64,000 nt of DNA from Notospermus geniculatus (Eukaryota > Nemertea > Pilidiophora > Heteronemertea > Lineidae): positions 196,030-260,029 of the forward strand of contig NMRB01000672.1 in NCBI GenBank assembly GCA_002633025.1, in the 5' to 3' direction. Numbering within the stretch: the stretch's first letter is position 1; every line of letters starts with the position of its first letter. The notes below the pieces were generated by a model. That model made no database searches. It had not been told where the DNA came from and saw nothing but the letters and a program-made list of their open reading frames with translations. Below, in pieces: positions 10,641 through 21,213 of this stretch. The position numbers and the translations under genes were made by a program.

Positions 10641-12062
10641 AAAGTGGTCTACTTTAAGGAATACTTGACAAACCTCGGCCACCAGTTTTGTACTTGTGGG
10701 CAATACAAGTCAACCCACTTCCTGTCTCGTTCATGTCTCAAGGGTCACTTGTGATGGACTTGCTGAAGTGATGACTCCTCTGAGCCAGGCAATTCATCCA
10801 CGAGAGTTCGTCCTCATGTCTAGGACAGTTTAATCACTAGGGATGATTAAATCTTCACCCGATACCGACAATAAACCCAGGAGTTTATCCCTTAGGCTGA
10901 GAGTACTTCATCGAATGACAATATGAACCTTCGGGCTAAAATTTTGATATCTAGAATTGAAAATGGCACCAGATATCATGCAACTGTATAGCATTGGGAA
11001 AATCAATACATAAACAGGCATGCAACAGGGTAGAGGAAGCTCCTTTTTACTTGATAATGGAATTATGATGTAGGAGGCCATATTAAGACTGGTTGCCAAC
11101 TTGTCTTAATGTTACCATGGAGGCTTGTAGCATGCTTGCTCCTAGAAGTGACAGGTCTAAATGGAATCCACCAAACTGTCTGTACAGATATTGTAGCTAT
11201 AGTCACACTTAAGTGATTTCATATTTATACATTACTGGTTTTATGATAGCCATTGTGGCTCTCACTCTAATGGTGAGTTGAACAGAAGTCATTTATTCAT
11301 TGTATTGTTGTTGGTTGCGTTGAAAAATTGGCAGGTTTCCTAATGTATGATGCAATATCTTTAAGATGGCTGTGCAAAAATATGACAATGTAATGTGGGG
11401 AGTTCTTGCTTCCAAACATCACCACAGGAAGATGCAGCGCGCCATTGTTGGCTGTAAACCGGTATTTCCCAAGGCTACCAAGAAATGATGAAGAACAGCA
11501 CCGTTCAGTGGATAGAGATATTCTCAACACGATGTTTGCCATGACCAAAACCGGTTGGTTTCCTTGGAGTTATGAACAGAAAAAACTTCTTTCAATACAG
11601 ACTTGGCCATATAGGCCCATGGCAACCACGCTAGAAATTTTCTGTGAAAATTCCTTGAGAGCTGCCTGAAAAAATCCTAAGCCGAGCGAAAAACTAGAGT
11701 CTTCTAAAGTAACAGAAAGCAACACCAACATTGCATGCCACTAGGCCATAGTTCAATTTTGGTTTCATGTTCAAAATGAAAAACCTTAAAAATACCCCTA
11801 AGGGAGCACCACTCCCACATCTTTTACACCCTCGTCTTTAGGCCTAGTTATTGATTTTACCATCAACTTCAAAACCACATCTCTACAGATCATACCAATA
11901 GTATGGCCCCACGTGTATGTTTAGCGGCTAAGTAAATCTGTAATGACAAGCCATTTTGACGGAAATGCACTGATTTGACTCTTTGAGTAATACGGCTCCA
12001 GAGTGCTGCCGATGGAATTAAATATGGGCAAGGTGGTCGTGAAACATCGTAATGGGCTGTGG
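10641..12062. other. Unique non-coding stretch
   Basis: No exon, RNA or strong repeat was recognised. An 87-residue plus-strand open frame at 11406-11669 has no recognisable family and no splice context. Confidence 0.5.
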
Positions 12063-12525
12063 CAAATGCGATACACGAGTTTTAAATTGATTCCTAAAGG
12101 CACCCAACTGAATTATAGCACACTTCAGATGTGCGTTTAAGACCAAAAATGGAATGTCGATGAGCAATTCTCATTCGATGAAACAGAGTTACGAGCTGGT
12201 GAACGGTATCGAGGGAGGATCTACGAGAAGAGTCTGTCACCCTTCGTCTTCATCACGGCTGTTCTTTCTTTTCTGCTCTTCACCAGGCAAATTGACACAC
12301 CATCCCATAGTTCAAGAGTTCCTCATGATAAAAAACTATAGAACACACTGCATCAGACCCCAGCTTAGTCATTCAGACTGATCAACAACCACGAAATACA
12401 CTCATCACTTGGCTGTGTATCAACATTTTTCTGAATTCAACATTAACTTTGCGTGATTGTGAAACATCACTTGATGTAACTGAAGAAGATTAGTCTGGCT
12501 ATAGTTCATGTGGCTTTCACAGATC

Positions 12526-12630
12526 CGATTGGTTGGGACCACTTCCATTACACCAATGACGTGCACGCTCTCCATAAATCAGCCCCGGCTTTATCAAAAT
12601 GACCAATCCTACCACCCACGTCAGTCATCA
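12526..12630. promoter_or_regulatory. Cluster of CCAAT and CRE-like sites, copy A
   Basis: Within about 100 bp lie three CCAAT-box cores (reverse orientation gattgg at 12527, ccaat at about 12553 and 12603) and two CRE-like cores (tgacgt at 12557 and acgtca at 12618). Clustered CCAAT and CRE sites are typical of promoters. About 110 bp downstream on plus, caaggtaaaac could be a splice donor, so a non-coding first exon is possible. No transcript is proven. The cluster is conserved in unit B. Confidence 0.3.
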
Positions 12631-12920
12631 CTCTTTTTCTTTAAGTAGAAAGTTCAGCCTTTCCATCGAAGTTGCTGGTAAAAACTAGCTTTAACAAGCA
12701 CTCTGAATCCTAATCCCACTGCTGTTGTCACTAAACAAGGTAAAACATTGAGCTCGAACAGCTGAAGCAGGTTTAACCAGCATGTTACACCCACAACTTC
12801 TCGTACTGCCGCAAGTTAATCCAACATCTTTGTTGCTCCAGACTGATCAAGCCTCTGGAAAAGGACAGTTCACCTGAGATGCCGACTCTAAACAGGCACT
12901 GCAACTTCCATTTCGGACAA

Positions 12921-13291
12921 GGCCAGACCCAAAAATATGTCTGTTTGCTGTAACCCTACCCTGCCCTAATAGCTTGGGTAGGTAGGTAGGCATATATTTT
13001 TATTTTTTTTAGTTGGAGGTGGAAAAAAATTAGCAATTTCCACAAAATAAAATAAAAATATACTAGTGTATAAAAACAATGTCTTTTGGGGTTAATGACG
13101 CATCGGCATTCAGTTTTGAAGTCTAAAAAGTTTTAGGTCAGCATACTTCATCTTTGCCGGTCGGCAAATCGGGTCCTTTGGGGCATAAAAAAAATCATAT
13201 TGGCTATTACCCCTATAAAAAGTTTTGGGTCGGTACCATTTACGTAGGGTCGGTCGGGTTACGGCAAACAGACATATTTTTGGGTCTGGCC
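12921..13291. mobile_element. MITE-like element with ~36-bp terminal inverted repeats, copy A
   Basis: The left end ggccagacccaaaaatatgt is the inverse of the right end acatatttttgggtctggcc; the repeat continues for about 36 bp with one mismatch. The trinucleotide caa flanks both ends and may be a target-site duplication. The element is about 371 bp with no transposase. The 95-residue minus-strand frame across its right half is repeat sequence and not a gene. It is present at the same place in unit B, so it inserted before the duplication. Confidence 0.78.
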
Positions 13292-13328
13292 CAACACTCC
13301 TCTCCTGACTGTAAGACTTAGCAATATT

Positions 13329-13478
13329 TGTATTGTATTTTTCCATCAGGGCTGAAGGCATAGCATTATTGGCCCTGGTAAGTACAGAAGAGGCCATCTC
13401 AAGCTACTCATGTTCCTCACTTGGATGGGGTCTTATACTTGCTCTTGCAAAGGCAAAAGGTAGAAGGCCCCATGGCTT
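13329..13478. repeat. Dispersed repeat family R1, copy 1
   Basis: The stretch ttttccatcagggctgaagg through ggccatctcaagctactcatgtt matches 34579-34745 as well as the duplicate at 15826-15975. A copy at an unlinked position with the same boundaries suggests an interspersed element, possibly a SINE body. The palindrome at 13479 sits inside this repeat in unit A; R1 continues after it with tgtcccatgtgagg. Confidence 0.7.
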
Positions 13479-13604
13479 AATAGGGAGGTTTCGCAAGCGC
13501 CCGGTTAGGCCCTACGACGACGTTTATGTATTGTTTGGGTATGCCCACACAATAGATAAACGTCGTCGTAGGGCCTAACCGGGCGCTTGCGAAACCTCCC
13601 TATT
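13479..13604. mobile_element. 126-bp near-perfect palindrome (foldback insertion)
   Basis: Left arm 13479-13526 and right arm 13557-13604 are perfect inverted repeats of 48 bp; the 30-bp centre is itself largely palindromic. The sequence starts aatagggaggtttcgcaagc and ends with its complement. Unit B has an uninterrupted site (ggcttaatgtcccatg) where unit A carries the insertion, giving a natural filled/empty pair. Target-site duplication is unclear; the junctions differ from the empty site by about one base. Confidence 0.88.
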
Positions 13605-14310
13605 GTCCCATGTGAGGACGAGACTTAGCAATATGAACCGTTGATTGTTCATGACCAAGAACTGTTGGCAAATGCGATGTTCAACCATTCAGCCATTGAT
13701 GTTCAACCATTCAGCCATTGCTGACAACCAAAACATCATGTCATTCATTCTCCATTTGTTCCATCGACAAAATGGAACAACATATTTTCTTTCCATCCAA
13801 CTCATTATGGATCAATCTTGGCAATAAATGGCATATCATTCCTTGACTGCTTGCCGTGTATGCGCGCAGAGTGAGAGTGGTAGCGCATCTTCATCCATGA
13901 AAAAATGATGTTACTTAGTAACATAGATGTCCTTTTTTAGAATCACATGTAATCCTGACAGCACATTTCTGCATCCAGAAATACATTACAAGGCAAAAAA
14001 GATGGAGTAAAGCAGCAGACTTCCGATAAATCAATGGCTCTAAGGTGATGTACATTGCATCAACCTTTCAAGAGTTTGAAACTGCTTGGAAGCACGTGGA
14101 CCTTCATTTTGGAATTCCTCAGACTTGTTCGGTGATCATGTCATCTACTCATCGCACCAAATTTGTCATCAGTAATGATGATGATTCAGGTATATCATGA
14201 TGCGCCCTTTTGCCTTTTGCAACCTTTAGTAGGCCTTTTCACTGAGTATATGGCAATGTTTCCTCTAAGCAGTAGGCCTACAATGACGATATCATGATAC
14301 TGCTGACCAG

Positions 14311-14413
14311 GCATAATGCGGTCAGTATAAAATGCAGGCTGCAGGTTGACCACTAAGCCCAACCCTAACCACCCTGTAACCTGCAACCACTTTATACTGA
14401 CCCGGCATAATGC
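14311..14413. mobile_element. Small foldback element, copy A
   Basis: The left arm gcataatgcggtcagtataa and right arm ttatactgacccggcataatgc form an imperfect hairpin with arms of about 36 bp around a CT-rich loop (ccaaccctaaccaccctg). The loop contains tandem ccctaa-like words. It is repeated in unit B at 16683-16785. Confidence 0.7.
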
Positions 14414-15020
14414 TGTATTCAGTTTATTGAAGATACTTTTCCTCATTACTGATGAAGCTTATCTAGTTGTCGTCTGCCATCATGACATATCCACGAACAA
14501 TATGCCCTCCGGTTACAGACACCTTACACAGCTAGTTGACAATGCCTGATATCTCCACAAATGCGATACACGAGTTTTAAATTGATTCCTAAAGGCACCC
14601 AACTGAATTATAGCACACTTCAGATGTGCGTTTAAGACCAAAAATGGAACGTCGATGAGCAATTCTCATTCGATGAAACAGAGTTACGAGCTGGTGAACG
14701 GTATCGAGGGAGGATCTACGAGAAGAGTCTGTCACCCTTCGTCTTCATCACGGCTGTTCTTTCTTTTCTGCTCTTCGCCGGGCAAATTGACACACCATCC
14801 CATAGTTCAAGAGTTCCTCATGATAAAAAACTATTGAACACATTGCATCAGACCCAGCTTAGTCATTCAGACAGCTCAACAACCACGAAATACACTCATC
14901 ACTTGGCTGTGTATCAACATTTTTCTGAATTCAACATTAACTTTGCGTGATTGTGAAACATCACTTGATGCAACTGAAGAAGATTAGTCTGGCTATAGTT
15001 CATGTGGCTTTCACAGATCT

Positions 15021-15123
15021 GATTGGTTGGGACCACTTCCATTACACCAATGACGTGCACGCTCTCCATAAATCAGCCCTGGCTTTATCAAAATGACCAA
15101 TCCTACCACCCACGTCAGTCATC
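15021..15123. promoter_or_regulatory. Cluster of CCAAT and CRE-like sites, copy B
   Basis: Same arrangement as at 12526-12630: gattgg, ccaat with adjacent tgacgt, ccaat, then acgtca. All five cores survive in this copy. Function is inferred only from motif clustering. Confidence 0.3.
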
Positions 15124-15414
15124 ACTCTTTTTCTTTAAGTAGAAAGTTCAGCCTTTCCATCGAAGTTGCTGGTAAAAACTAGCTTTAACAAGCACTCTGA
15201 ATCCTAATCCCACTGCTGTTGTCACTAAACAAGGTAAAACATTGAGCTCGAACAGCTGAAGCAGGTTTAACCAGCATGTTACACCCACAACTTCTCGTAC
15301 TGCCGCAAGTTAATCCAACATCTTTGTTGCTCCAGACTGATGAAGCCTCTGGAAAAGGACAGTTCACCTGAGATGCCGACTCTAAACAGGCACTGCAACT
15401 TCCATTTCGGACAA

Positions 15415-15784
15415 GGCCAGACCCAAAAATATGTCTGTTTGCTGTAACCCTACCCTGCCCTAATAGCTTGGGTAGGTAGGTAGGCATATATTTTTATTTT
15501 TTTTAGTTGGAGGTGGAAAAAAATTAGCAATTTCCACAAAATAAAATAAAAATATACTAGTGTATAAAACAATGTCTTTTGGGGTTTATGACGCATCGGC
15601 ATTCAGTTTTGAAGTCTAAAAAGTTTTAGGTCAGCATACTTCATCTTTGCCGGTCGGCAAATCGGGTCCTTTTGGGCATAAAAAAAATCATATTGGCTAT
15701 TACCCCTATAAAAAGTTTTGGGTCGGTACCATTTACGTAGGGTCGGTCGGGTTACGGCAAACAGACATATTTTTGGGTCTGGCC
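15415..15784. mobile_element. MITE-like element with ~36-bp terminal inverted repeats, copy B
   Basis: Duplicate of the 12921-13291 element, with the same ends and the same flanking caa. Confidence 0.78.
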
Positions 15785-15825
15785 CAACACTCCTCTCCTG
15801 AATGTAAGACTGAGCAATATTTGTA

Positions 15826-15975
15826 TTGTATTTTTCCATCAGGGCTGAAGCCACAGCATTATTGGCCCTGGTAAGTACGGAAGAGGCCATCTCAAGCTAC
15901 TCATGTTCCTCACTTGGATGGGTCTTATACTTGCCCTTGCAAAGGCACAAGGTAGAAGGCACCACGGCTTAATGT
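15826..15975. repeat. Dispersed repeat family R1, copy 2
   Basis: Matches 13329-13478 and 34579-34745. It runs uninterrupted into tgtcccatgcgaggacgag, showing the empty site for the palindrome of unit A. Confidence 0.7.
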
Positions 15976-16682
15976 CCCATGCGAGGACGAGACTTAGCAA
16001 TATGAACTATTGATTGTTTATGCCACCCAAGAACTGTTGGCAAATGCGATGTTCAACCATTCAGCCATTGATGTTCAACCATTCAGTCATTGCTGACAAC
16101 CAAAACATCATGTCATTCATTCTCCATTTGTTCCATCGACAAAATGGAACAACATATTTTCTTTCCATCCAACTCATTATGGATCAATCTTGGCAATAAA
16201 TGGTGTATCATTCCTTGACTGCTTGTGCTGTGTATGCGTGCAGTGATAGTGGTAGCGCGTCTTCATCCATGAAAAAATGATGTTACTTAGTGACATAGAT
16301 GTCCTTTTTTAGAATCACATGTAATCCTGACAGCACATTTCTGCATCCAGAAATACATAACAAGGCAAAAAAGATGGAGTAAAGCAGCAGACTTCCGATA
16401 AATCAATGGTTCTAAGGTGATGTACATTGCATCAACCTTTCAAGAGTTTGAAACTGCTTGGAAGCACGTGGACCTTCATTTTGGAATTCCTCAGACTTGT
16501 TCGGTGATTATGTCATCTACTCATCGCACCAAATTTGTCATCAGTAATGATGATGATTCAGGTATATCATGATGCGCCCTTTTGCCTTTTGCAATCTTCA
16601 GTAGGCCTTTTCACTGAGTATATGGCAATGTTTCCTCTGAGCAGTAGGCCTACAATGACGATATCATGATAATGCTGACCAG

Positions 16683-16785
16683 GCATAATGCGGTCAGTAT
16701 AAAATGCAGGCTGCAGGTTGACCACTAAGCCCAACCCTAACCACCCTGTAACCTGCAACCACTTTATACCGACCCGGCATAACGC
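16683..16785. mobile_element. Small foldback element, copy B
   Basis: Duplicate of 14311-14413 with few changes. Confidence 0.68.
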
Positions 16786-17082
16786 TGTATTCAGTTTATT
16801 GAAGATACTTTTCCTCATTACTGATGAAGCTTATCCAGTTGTCGTCTGCCATCATGACATATCCACGAACAATATGCCCTCCGGTTACAGACACCTTACA
16901 CAGCTAGTTGACAATGCCTGATATCTCCAACTGCCGCTAAAGAAATGGACATCCTTTTATGGTGCCATCATTCAGTCTTATTTTGCACCTTAAAGGTAAT
17001 GTATATCTGAAGCATATTATATGTAGAAGTCACCATACGTAGAGGCATGAATGAAGCAAACCATCTGATCTTATTTTTCAGC

Positions 17083-17290
17083 TTTAACCCTTTTCACTGT
17101 CAAGGCCAATATTGTCAAAAATGAAAATGTGTGGAAATCGTTGAAAGACACCTAAAACCCATCACATAGGTCATTGGAAAGCTCTCTTTGAGTACTTTCC
17201 AATGAATACCTATGTGACAGGGTTGCTGTGAGGTTTAAGGATTTGGTAGTTCAGCTTTAAGGAAACTGCCGCTACTGTGAAAGGGTAAAG
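17083..17290. mobile_element. MITE-like element with nested hairpin
   Basis: The outer ends ttaacccttttcactgt and actgtgaaagggtaaag are inverted repeats. Inside, 17158-17222 forms a second hairpin between cccatcacataggtcattgg and its complement ccaatgaatacctatgtgac. There is no coding capacity. Confidence 0.6.
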
Positions 17291-18768
17291 GTGCACGTGA
17301 ATGAAGCTGGATGATCATGACAGCATCACCTAACAAACTGCAAAATTTTTGTCTGTTTGAAAAGACCGAATATAGCGATTCTCAAATGAACCGTGGACAA
17401 AAGTATCAAAGTATTCTCTGTAAACTTCAGGTTTTGATGAATCTTTCCATGCGGATTACCGATAGCACTAATCATGAGAACTAGGAAAGGCAGTCACTAA
17501 ACATGGAACAAAATGTCAGCTTATGCAAATCAGGAGGAATCCAGCTGATCTATCGAAGAAGTTTGTAAGGCGACATCCTGTTTCCATGAGACTTGACAGT
17601 AATTGCAGGCACTGGTATTGGTGATTAAGAATCCTAAAAGGTCAGGTGGTAGAACTCTTCTACCCGTTACTCAGCTTAGTAGGTTTTTCCTTGAGTCGTT
17701 GTTTCTCTGTTTGTGACAAGAGGTGGATGTTCTGCTTGCTTCCTTGCAATTGGTTACTATTTATAGCACCATTACAATACTTGCGCTGTCAGCATCGTTC
17801 ATTCAGAACATTCTCGAAGACTTCTCCAGCCACCAAAGGAGAAATAAAAAGGATTAGAACAGCATTTTATGTTACATTGTACTTTTACCAAACAGCACCT
17901 TTGCCCATGTCAAATCAAAACTAAGTGATCCAAATGTCAGAGAACCAACTATCAAATACAAGAGTTGATTTTGGGTTAACCATCAGTCACAGAAATTTGA
18001 GAACCGAAGAACATTTTCTCCCTACAACGGAAATCTGAAGCTGCCAATTTTTTCGTGTGACTCGCTCACAGCCCATACCTGGATGTCAGCGTCTAGGGAG
18101 ACTTTGAATTTCTACCAGGGGCTAAATTGTAGGTAATAATCGTCATGACAAGCAAATAGCTGACTTACATTGTCAATATTACAGTTCCAGTTCTATTCAC
18201 GATAGAATATTTGTTATCACAAAAGCCATTAAGGTAATGGAAACATCAGCATATGAATCATATTTAAAAATTCTGGTGGGACTACAGATTTGCCCATTTT
18301 TCTGAACGGCATATCGCTTAAAGAACTTCATTCTGCATTCCCTCCAAGCCTATAGCGACAAGCCACAAATTGCTCTTCAAATGATACTTCTATTTGCATA
18401 TAATATAGACCAGCAGAAAAAAATTAATCCCATTTAACAACACCAATAGAAAATCCAGCAAAGTACATTACTGGTGAAGAAAGATAAACGTTATCTGCTT
18501 TTTATTCTCATTATTGTTAAATTTTAGCTTCTTTTCTGTGATATCGCCTGATCCGTCTGCTGAGAGCGTTCCAATCCCGCTGTCATTCCTGAAGCACCAC
18601 AGTGAAATGTCAACACGTTAAAAACAACATACCTGGCCATGTAAGAAGATACACGCCGAGATTGTTGCCGCTTTTTACATCGCTCTGCACAACAACAGGT
18701 CATATCGGAATTTGTCCTATGATATTTTCTGCGGAATTTATCAGGTCTCCAGTAGAGGTGTGCAATTT
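17291..18768. other. Unique non-coding stretch
   Basis: No exon, RNA or repeat is recognised. Confidence 0.5.
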
Positions 18769-19210
18769 ATAGTTCCATCTTCAAGATATGTTGAGGTATC
18801 TGATACTCAATATGTTATCACAAGACACGAAGGCATGCAAAAAGAATCTCTTCAAAACCTAGCCATTTTCTACCAAAGGAACCATACGGCTTTTCTACCA
18901 AAGGAACCATACGGCTTTTCTGCCAAAGGAACCATACGGCTTTTCAACCAAAGGAACCATACGGCTTTTCATATGGCTTTTCTACCAAAGGAACCATACG
19001 GCTTTTCTACCAAAGGAACCATATGGCTTTTCATATGGCTTTTCTACCAAAGGAACCATACGGCTTTTCAGCATCGTGACTTCTCTAATGCCATTCTCTT
19101 GCTGAATTAGAATGATTTCAAATTTTACATAGGTCGAACTACACTGCCTAAAATTGATATGACGGTGGCACACTATAAATCCATGTCTGTGCCATCATCA
19201 TATCACTGAC
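18769..19210 (+). repeat. Local duplication with 24-bp tandem repeat, copy 1
   Basis: It begins atagttccatcttcaagata and contains about eight units of ttttctaccaaaggaaccat plus acggc. The block recurs at 19689-20090. Plus-strand frames through it are repeat-driven. Confidence 0.85.
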
Positions 19211-19619
19211 AAATCCATGTCTGTGAGATTGGAAAGCCTGTCAGTGAGCTGAATCGGGGATATAAAATTTGCAGAGAGGAGGTAGCTGACTAGGTTTCAG
19301 TTCACAGACTTGGCTCGCAGGTCAGAGATGACCACACAGAAATTTCCACGTGGGTATCACACTCTTAAAAAATTCTCGTCGTACTGACAAGCTGGAACTC
19401 GTTCTCAGAATATGCTTAAATTGACAGGGTCTATCTTGTCAATTGACAAGTTTTTAACTTGTCATCCTCGGAAAAGAGACATCTTATCATTGAAACAACT
19501 ACATCTCGTCATTCAGGCTACACAAAAATTAAAAATTATGCGCCAAGATACCGTTATGCGGTAGTTACAAGTACTAATAACAAGTACATATGAAAGAAAA
19601 ACTCTCCCAAATTTCAGGG
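19211..19619. other. Non-coding spacer between duplicate blocks
   Basis: Nothing recognised apart from scattered acttgt/gacaag words around 19390-19460. Confidence 0.45.
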
Positions 19620-19687
19620 CCTACGGCGGGATTCGAACCTACGACCTATGAAATGTATAAACTACTAGACATAACCCCTAAACCCTC
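19620..19687 (-). repeat. tRNA-like 3' fragment ending at an assembly N
   Basis: On the minus strand the segment holds a perfect B-box-like ggttcgaatccc and a following cgccgtaggc that would be the 3' acceptor side. The 5' half of a tRNA is absent; the sequence runs into N at 19688. The T stem has one mismatch and no convincing anticodon arm is seen. It is most likely a SINE or tRNA fragment cut by the assembly join. Confidence 0.4.
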
Positions 19688-19688
19688 N

Positions 19689-20090
19689 ATAGTTCCATCT
19701 TCAAGATATGTTGAGGTATCTGATACTCAATATGTTATCACAAGACACGAAGGCATGCAAAAAGAATCTCTTCAAAACCTAGCCATTTTCTACCAAAGGA
19801 ACCATACGCCTTTTCTACCAAAGGAACCATACTGCTTTTCATACGGCTTTTCTACCAAAGGAACCATATGACTTTTCATACGGCTTTTCTACCAAAGGAA
19901 CCATATGACTTTTCTACCAAAGGAACCATATGGCTTTTCTACCAAAGGAACCATACGGCTTTTTAGCATCCTGACTTCTCTAGTGCCATTCTCTTGTTGA
20001 ATCAGAATGATTTCAAATTTTACATAGGTCAAACTACACTGCCTAAAATTGATATAAATCCATGTTTGTGCCATCATCATATCACTGACA
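19689..20090 (+). repeat. Local duplication with 24-bp tandem repeat, copy 2
   Basis: Second copy of 18769-19210. It starts exactly one base after the N at 19688, so the duplication may be an assembly artefact of joining two haplotype contigs. The tandem repeat has a different unit order from copy 1. Confidence 0.85.
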
Positions 20091-20930
20091 TGTGATCTGA
20101 AAGCGCAGGCAGTACATGTACAAATCCATGTCTGTAAGATTGGAAAGCCGAGCTGAGCTGATTGGAAAGTCGGTGAGTCGAGTCAGTCAAGTACATTGCA
20201 AAAGGAGAACTGGCAAAGAATGTGATACCAAAGAATGTAACTTTTCAAACAATAATGATGCAAACTTCCTTCTAGACAAACAAAGTCTGGAGAAAGAAAG
20301 GAGGCTGCTGACAAAGCCTGCAGGAGAAAAGCTCACAGAAATTCTCCACAGCAACAGCAGGCCTATATAACTGCAACATCTGTACATTCACCAAGTTGTT
20401 TTGACAACATTAAAAGTAATGCTGTCTAACTTGGAAATTCCAATATTACCCCAGGATAGGGACAGAAATTGGAGAAGCAGTGGTTATATGCCTTCAAAAT
20501 AAATTGCGAGTCAGTCACACAGAGAACACAACCCACGCATCTGAATAATCATTTGGCTTCCCGGGGCAAGAAACAATCATCCTCATATTTTCGATAGTTG
20601 AATCAGAGATTGATTATTCTGGGAGGATGTCACTGCTCTAACTGTTATTTAAGGCCATTAAAAGCCATTTAATGCTAATTCTTGATCTGACAGCTCTAAA
20701 CATCGCCTTATTAAATGATACAATTTCAAACAGAATTAATGATTTTCTGAAAAATGTACCTTCATTGCACTAAAATTGGGCAAATGGATGACTCATAAAG
20801 CTACATTAGATAACAATCAAATCACATGCTTTGGTTCGTATCCAATCTCTCCTTTGCATTCTGAAGCAGAAGCATGATTTTGAGACAGATGTGCTCGTAT
20901 TGAGTCTCTTCACAGACAACTCTGCTGATC
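20091..20930. other. Unique non-coding stretch
   Basis: An 84-residue plus-strand frame at 20116-20370 shows no family features. Nothing else was recognised. Confidence 0.45.
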
Positions 20931-21213
20931 ACAAGGTCAGTCAGTGTCAAGGTCATAGCAAGAGGTCAGTGTCAAGTTCACTGCAAGAGGTCATTATCAA
21001 GATTTCAAGAGGTCGGTATCCAGGTCACTACAAGAGGTCAGAGTGAAGGTCACTGTGAGAGGTCACTTCCAAGGTCTTTGCAAGAGGTCAGTGTCAAGGT
21101 CAATGAAGAGGTCAATGTCATCGCAAGAGGTTACTGTCAAGGTCACTGCAAGACCAAGTTACATGTCAATCACGCAGGTGAATGATTCAGAAGTCAAGGT
21201 CACAGTCTGACCT
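20931..21213 (+). repeat. Tandem array of AGGTCA nuclear-receptor half-sites
   Basis: A degenerate repeat of about 24 bp (caagaggtcagtgtcaaggt plus cact). I count 13 exact AGGTCA hexamers, all in the same orientation, plus several one-base variants. Four are extended TCAAGGTCA, the half-site preferred by monomeric receptors such as FTZ-F1/SF-1, ERR and ROR. Whether the array binds receptors is inference. Confidence 0.8.

Larger units (their letters stand above)
12063..14557. repeat. 2.4-kb tandem duplication, unit A
   Basis: It begins with caaatgcgatacacgag and ends with aatgcctgatatctcca. It is followed immediately, head to tail, by unit B with only scattered substitutions and small indels. 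Unit A is about 123 bp longer because it carries the 126-bp palindrome at 13479-13604. Both units contain the inverted-repeat element near 12921 and 15415 and the small foldback near 14311 and 16683. No protein-coding gene was identified in either unit. Confidence 0.92.
14558..16929. repeat. 2.4-kb tandem duplication, unit B
   Basis: Head-to-tail copy of unit A without the 126-bp palindrome. Homology ends near 16929, after which the sequence is unique. No coding gene was recognised. The shared 60-75 residue open frame near its left end (14655-14837; 12154-12381 in unit A) has no family resemblance. Confidence 0.92.

Noticed and set aside
13110-13397. 95-residue minus-strand frame, repeated at 15603-15890
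   Set aside because: It covers half of a MITE-like element and its flank; conservation between copies reflects the recent 2.4-kb duplication.
14311-14413. Interstitial telomere repeat
   Set aside because: The ccctaa-like words in the loop are only two or three diverged units in a foldback element.
19620-19687. tRNA gene
   Set aside because: Only the T-arm and 3' acceptor side are visible; the 5' half and a sound anticodon arm are missing, and it abuts an N.
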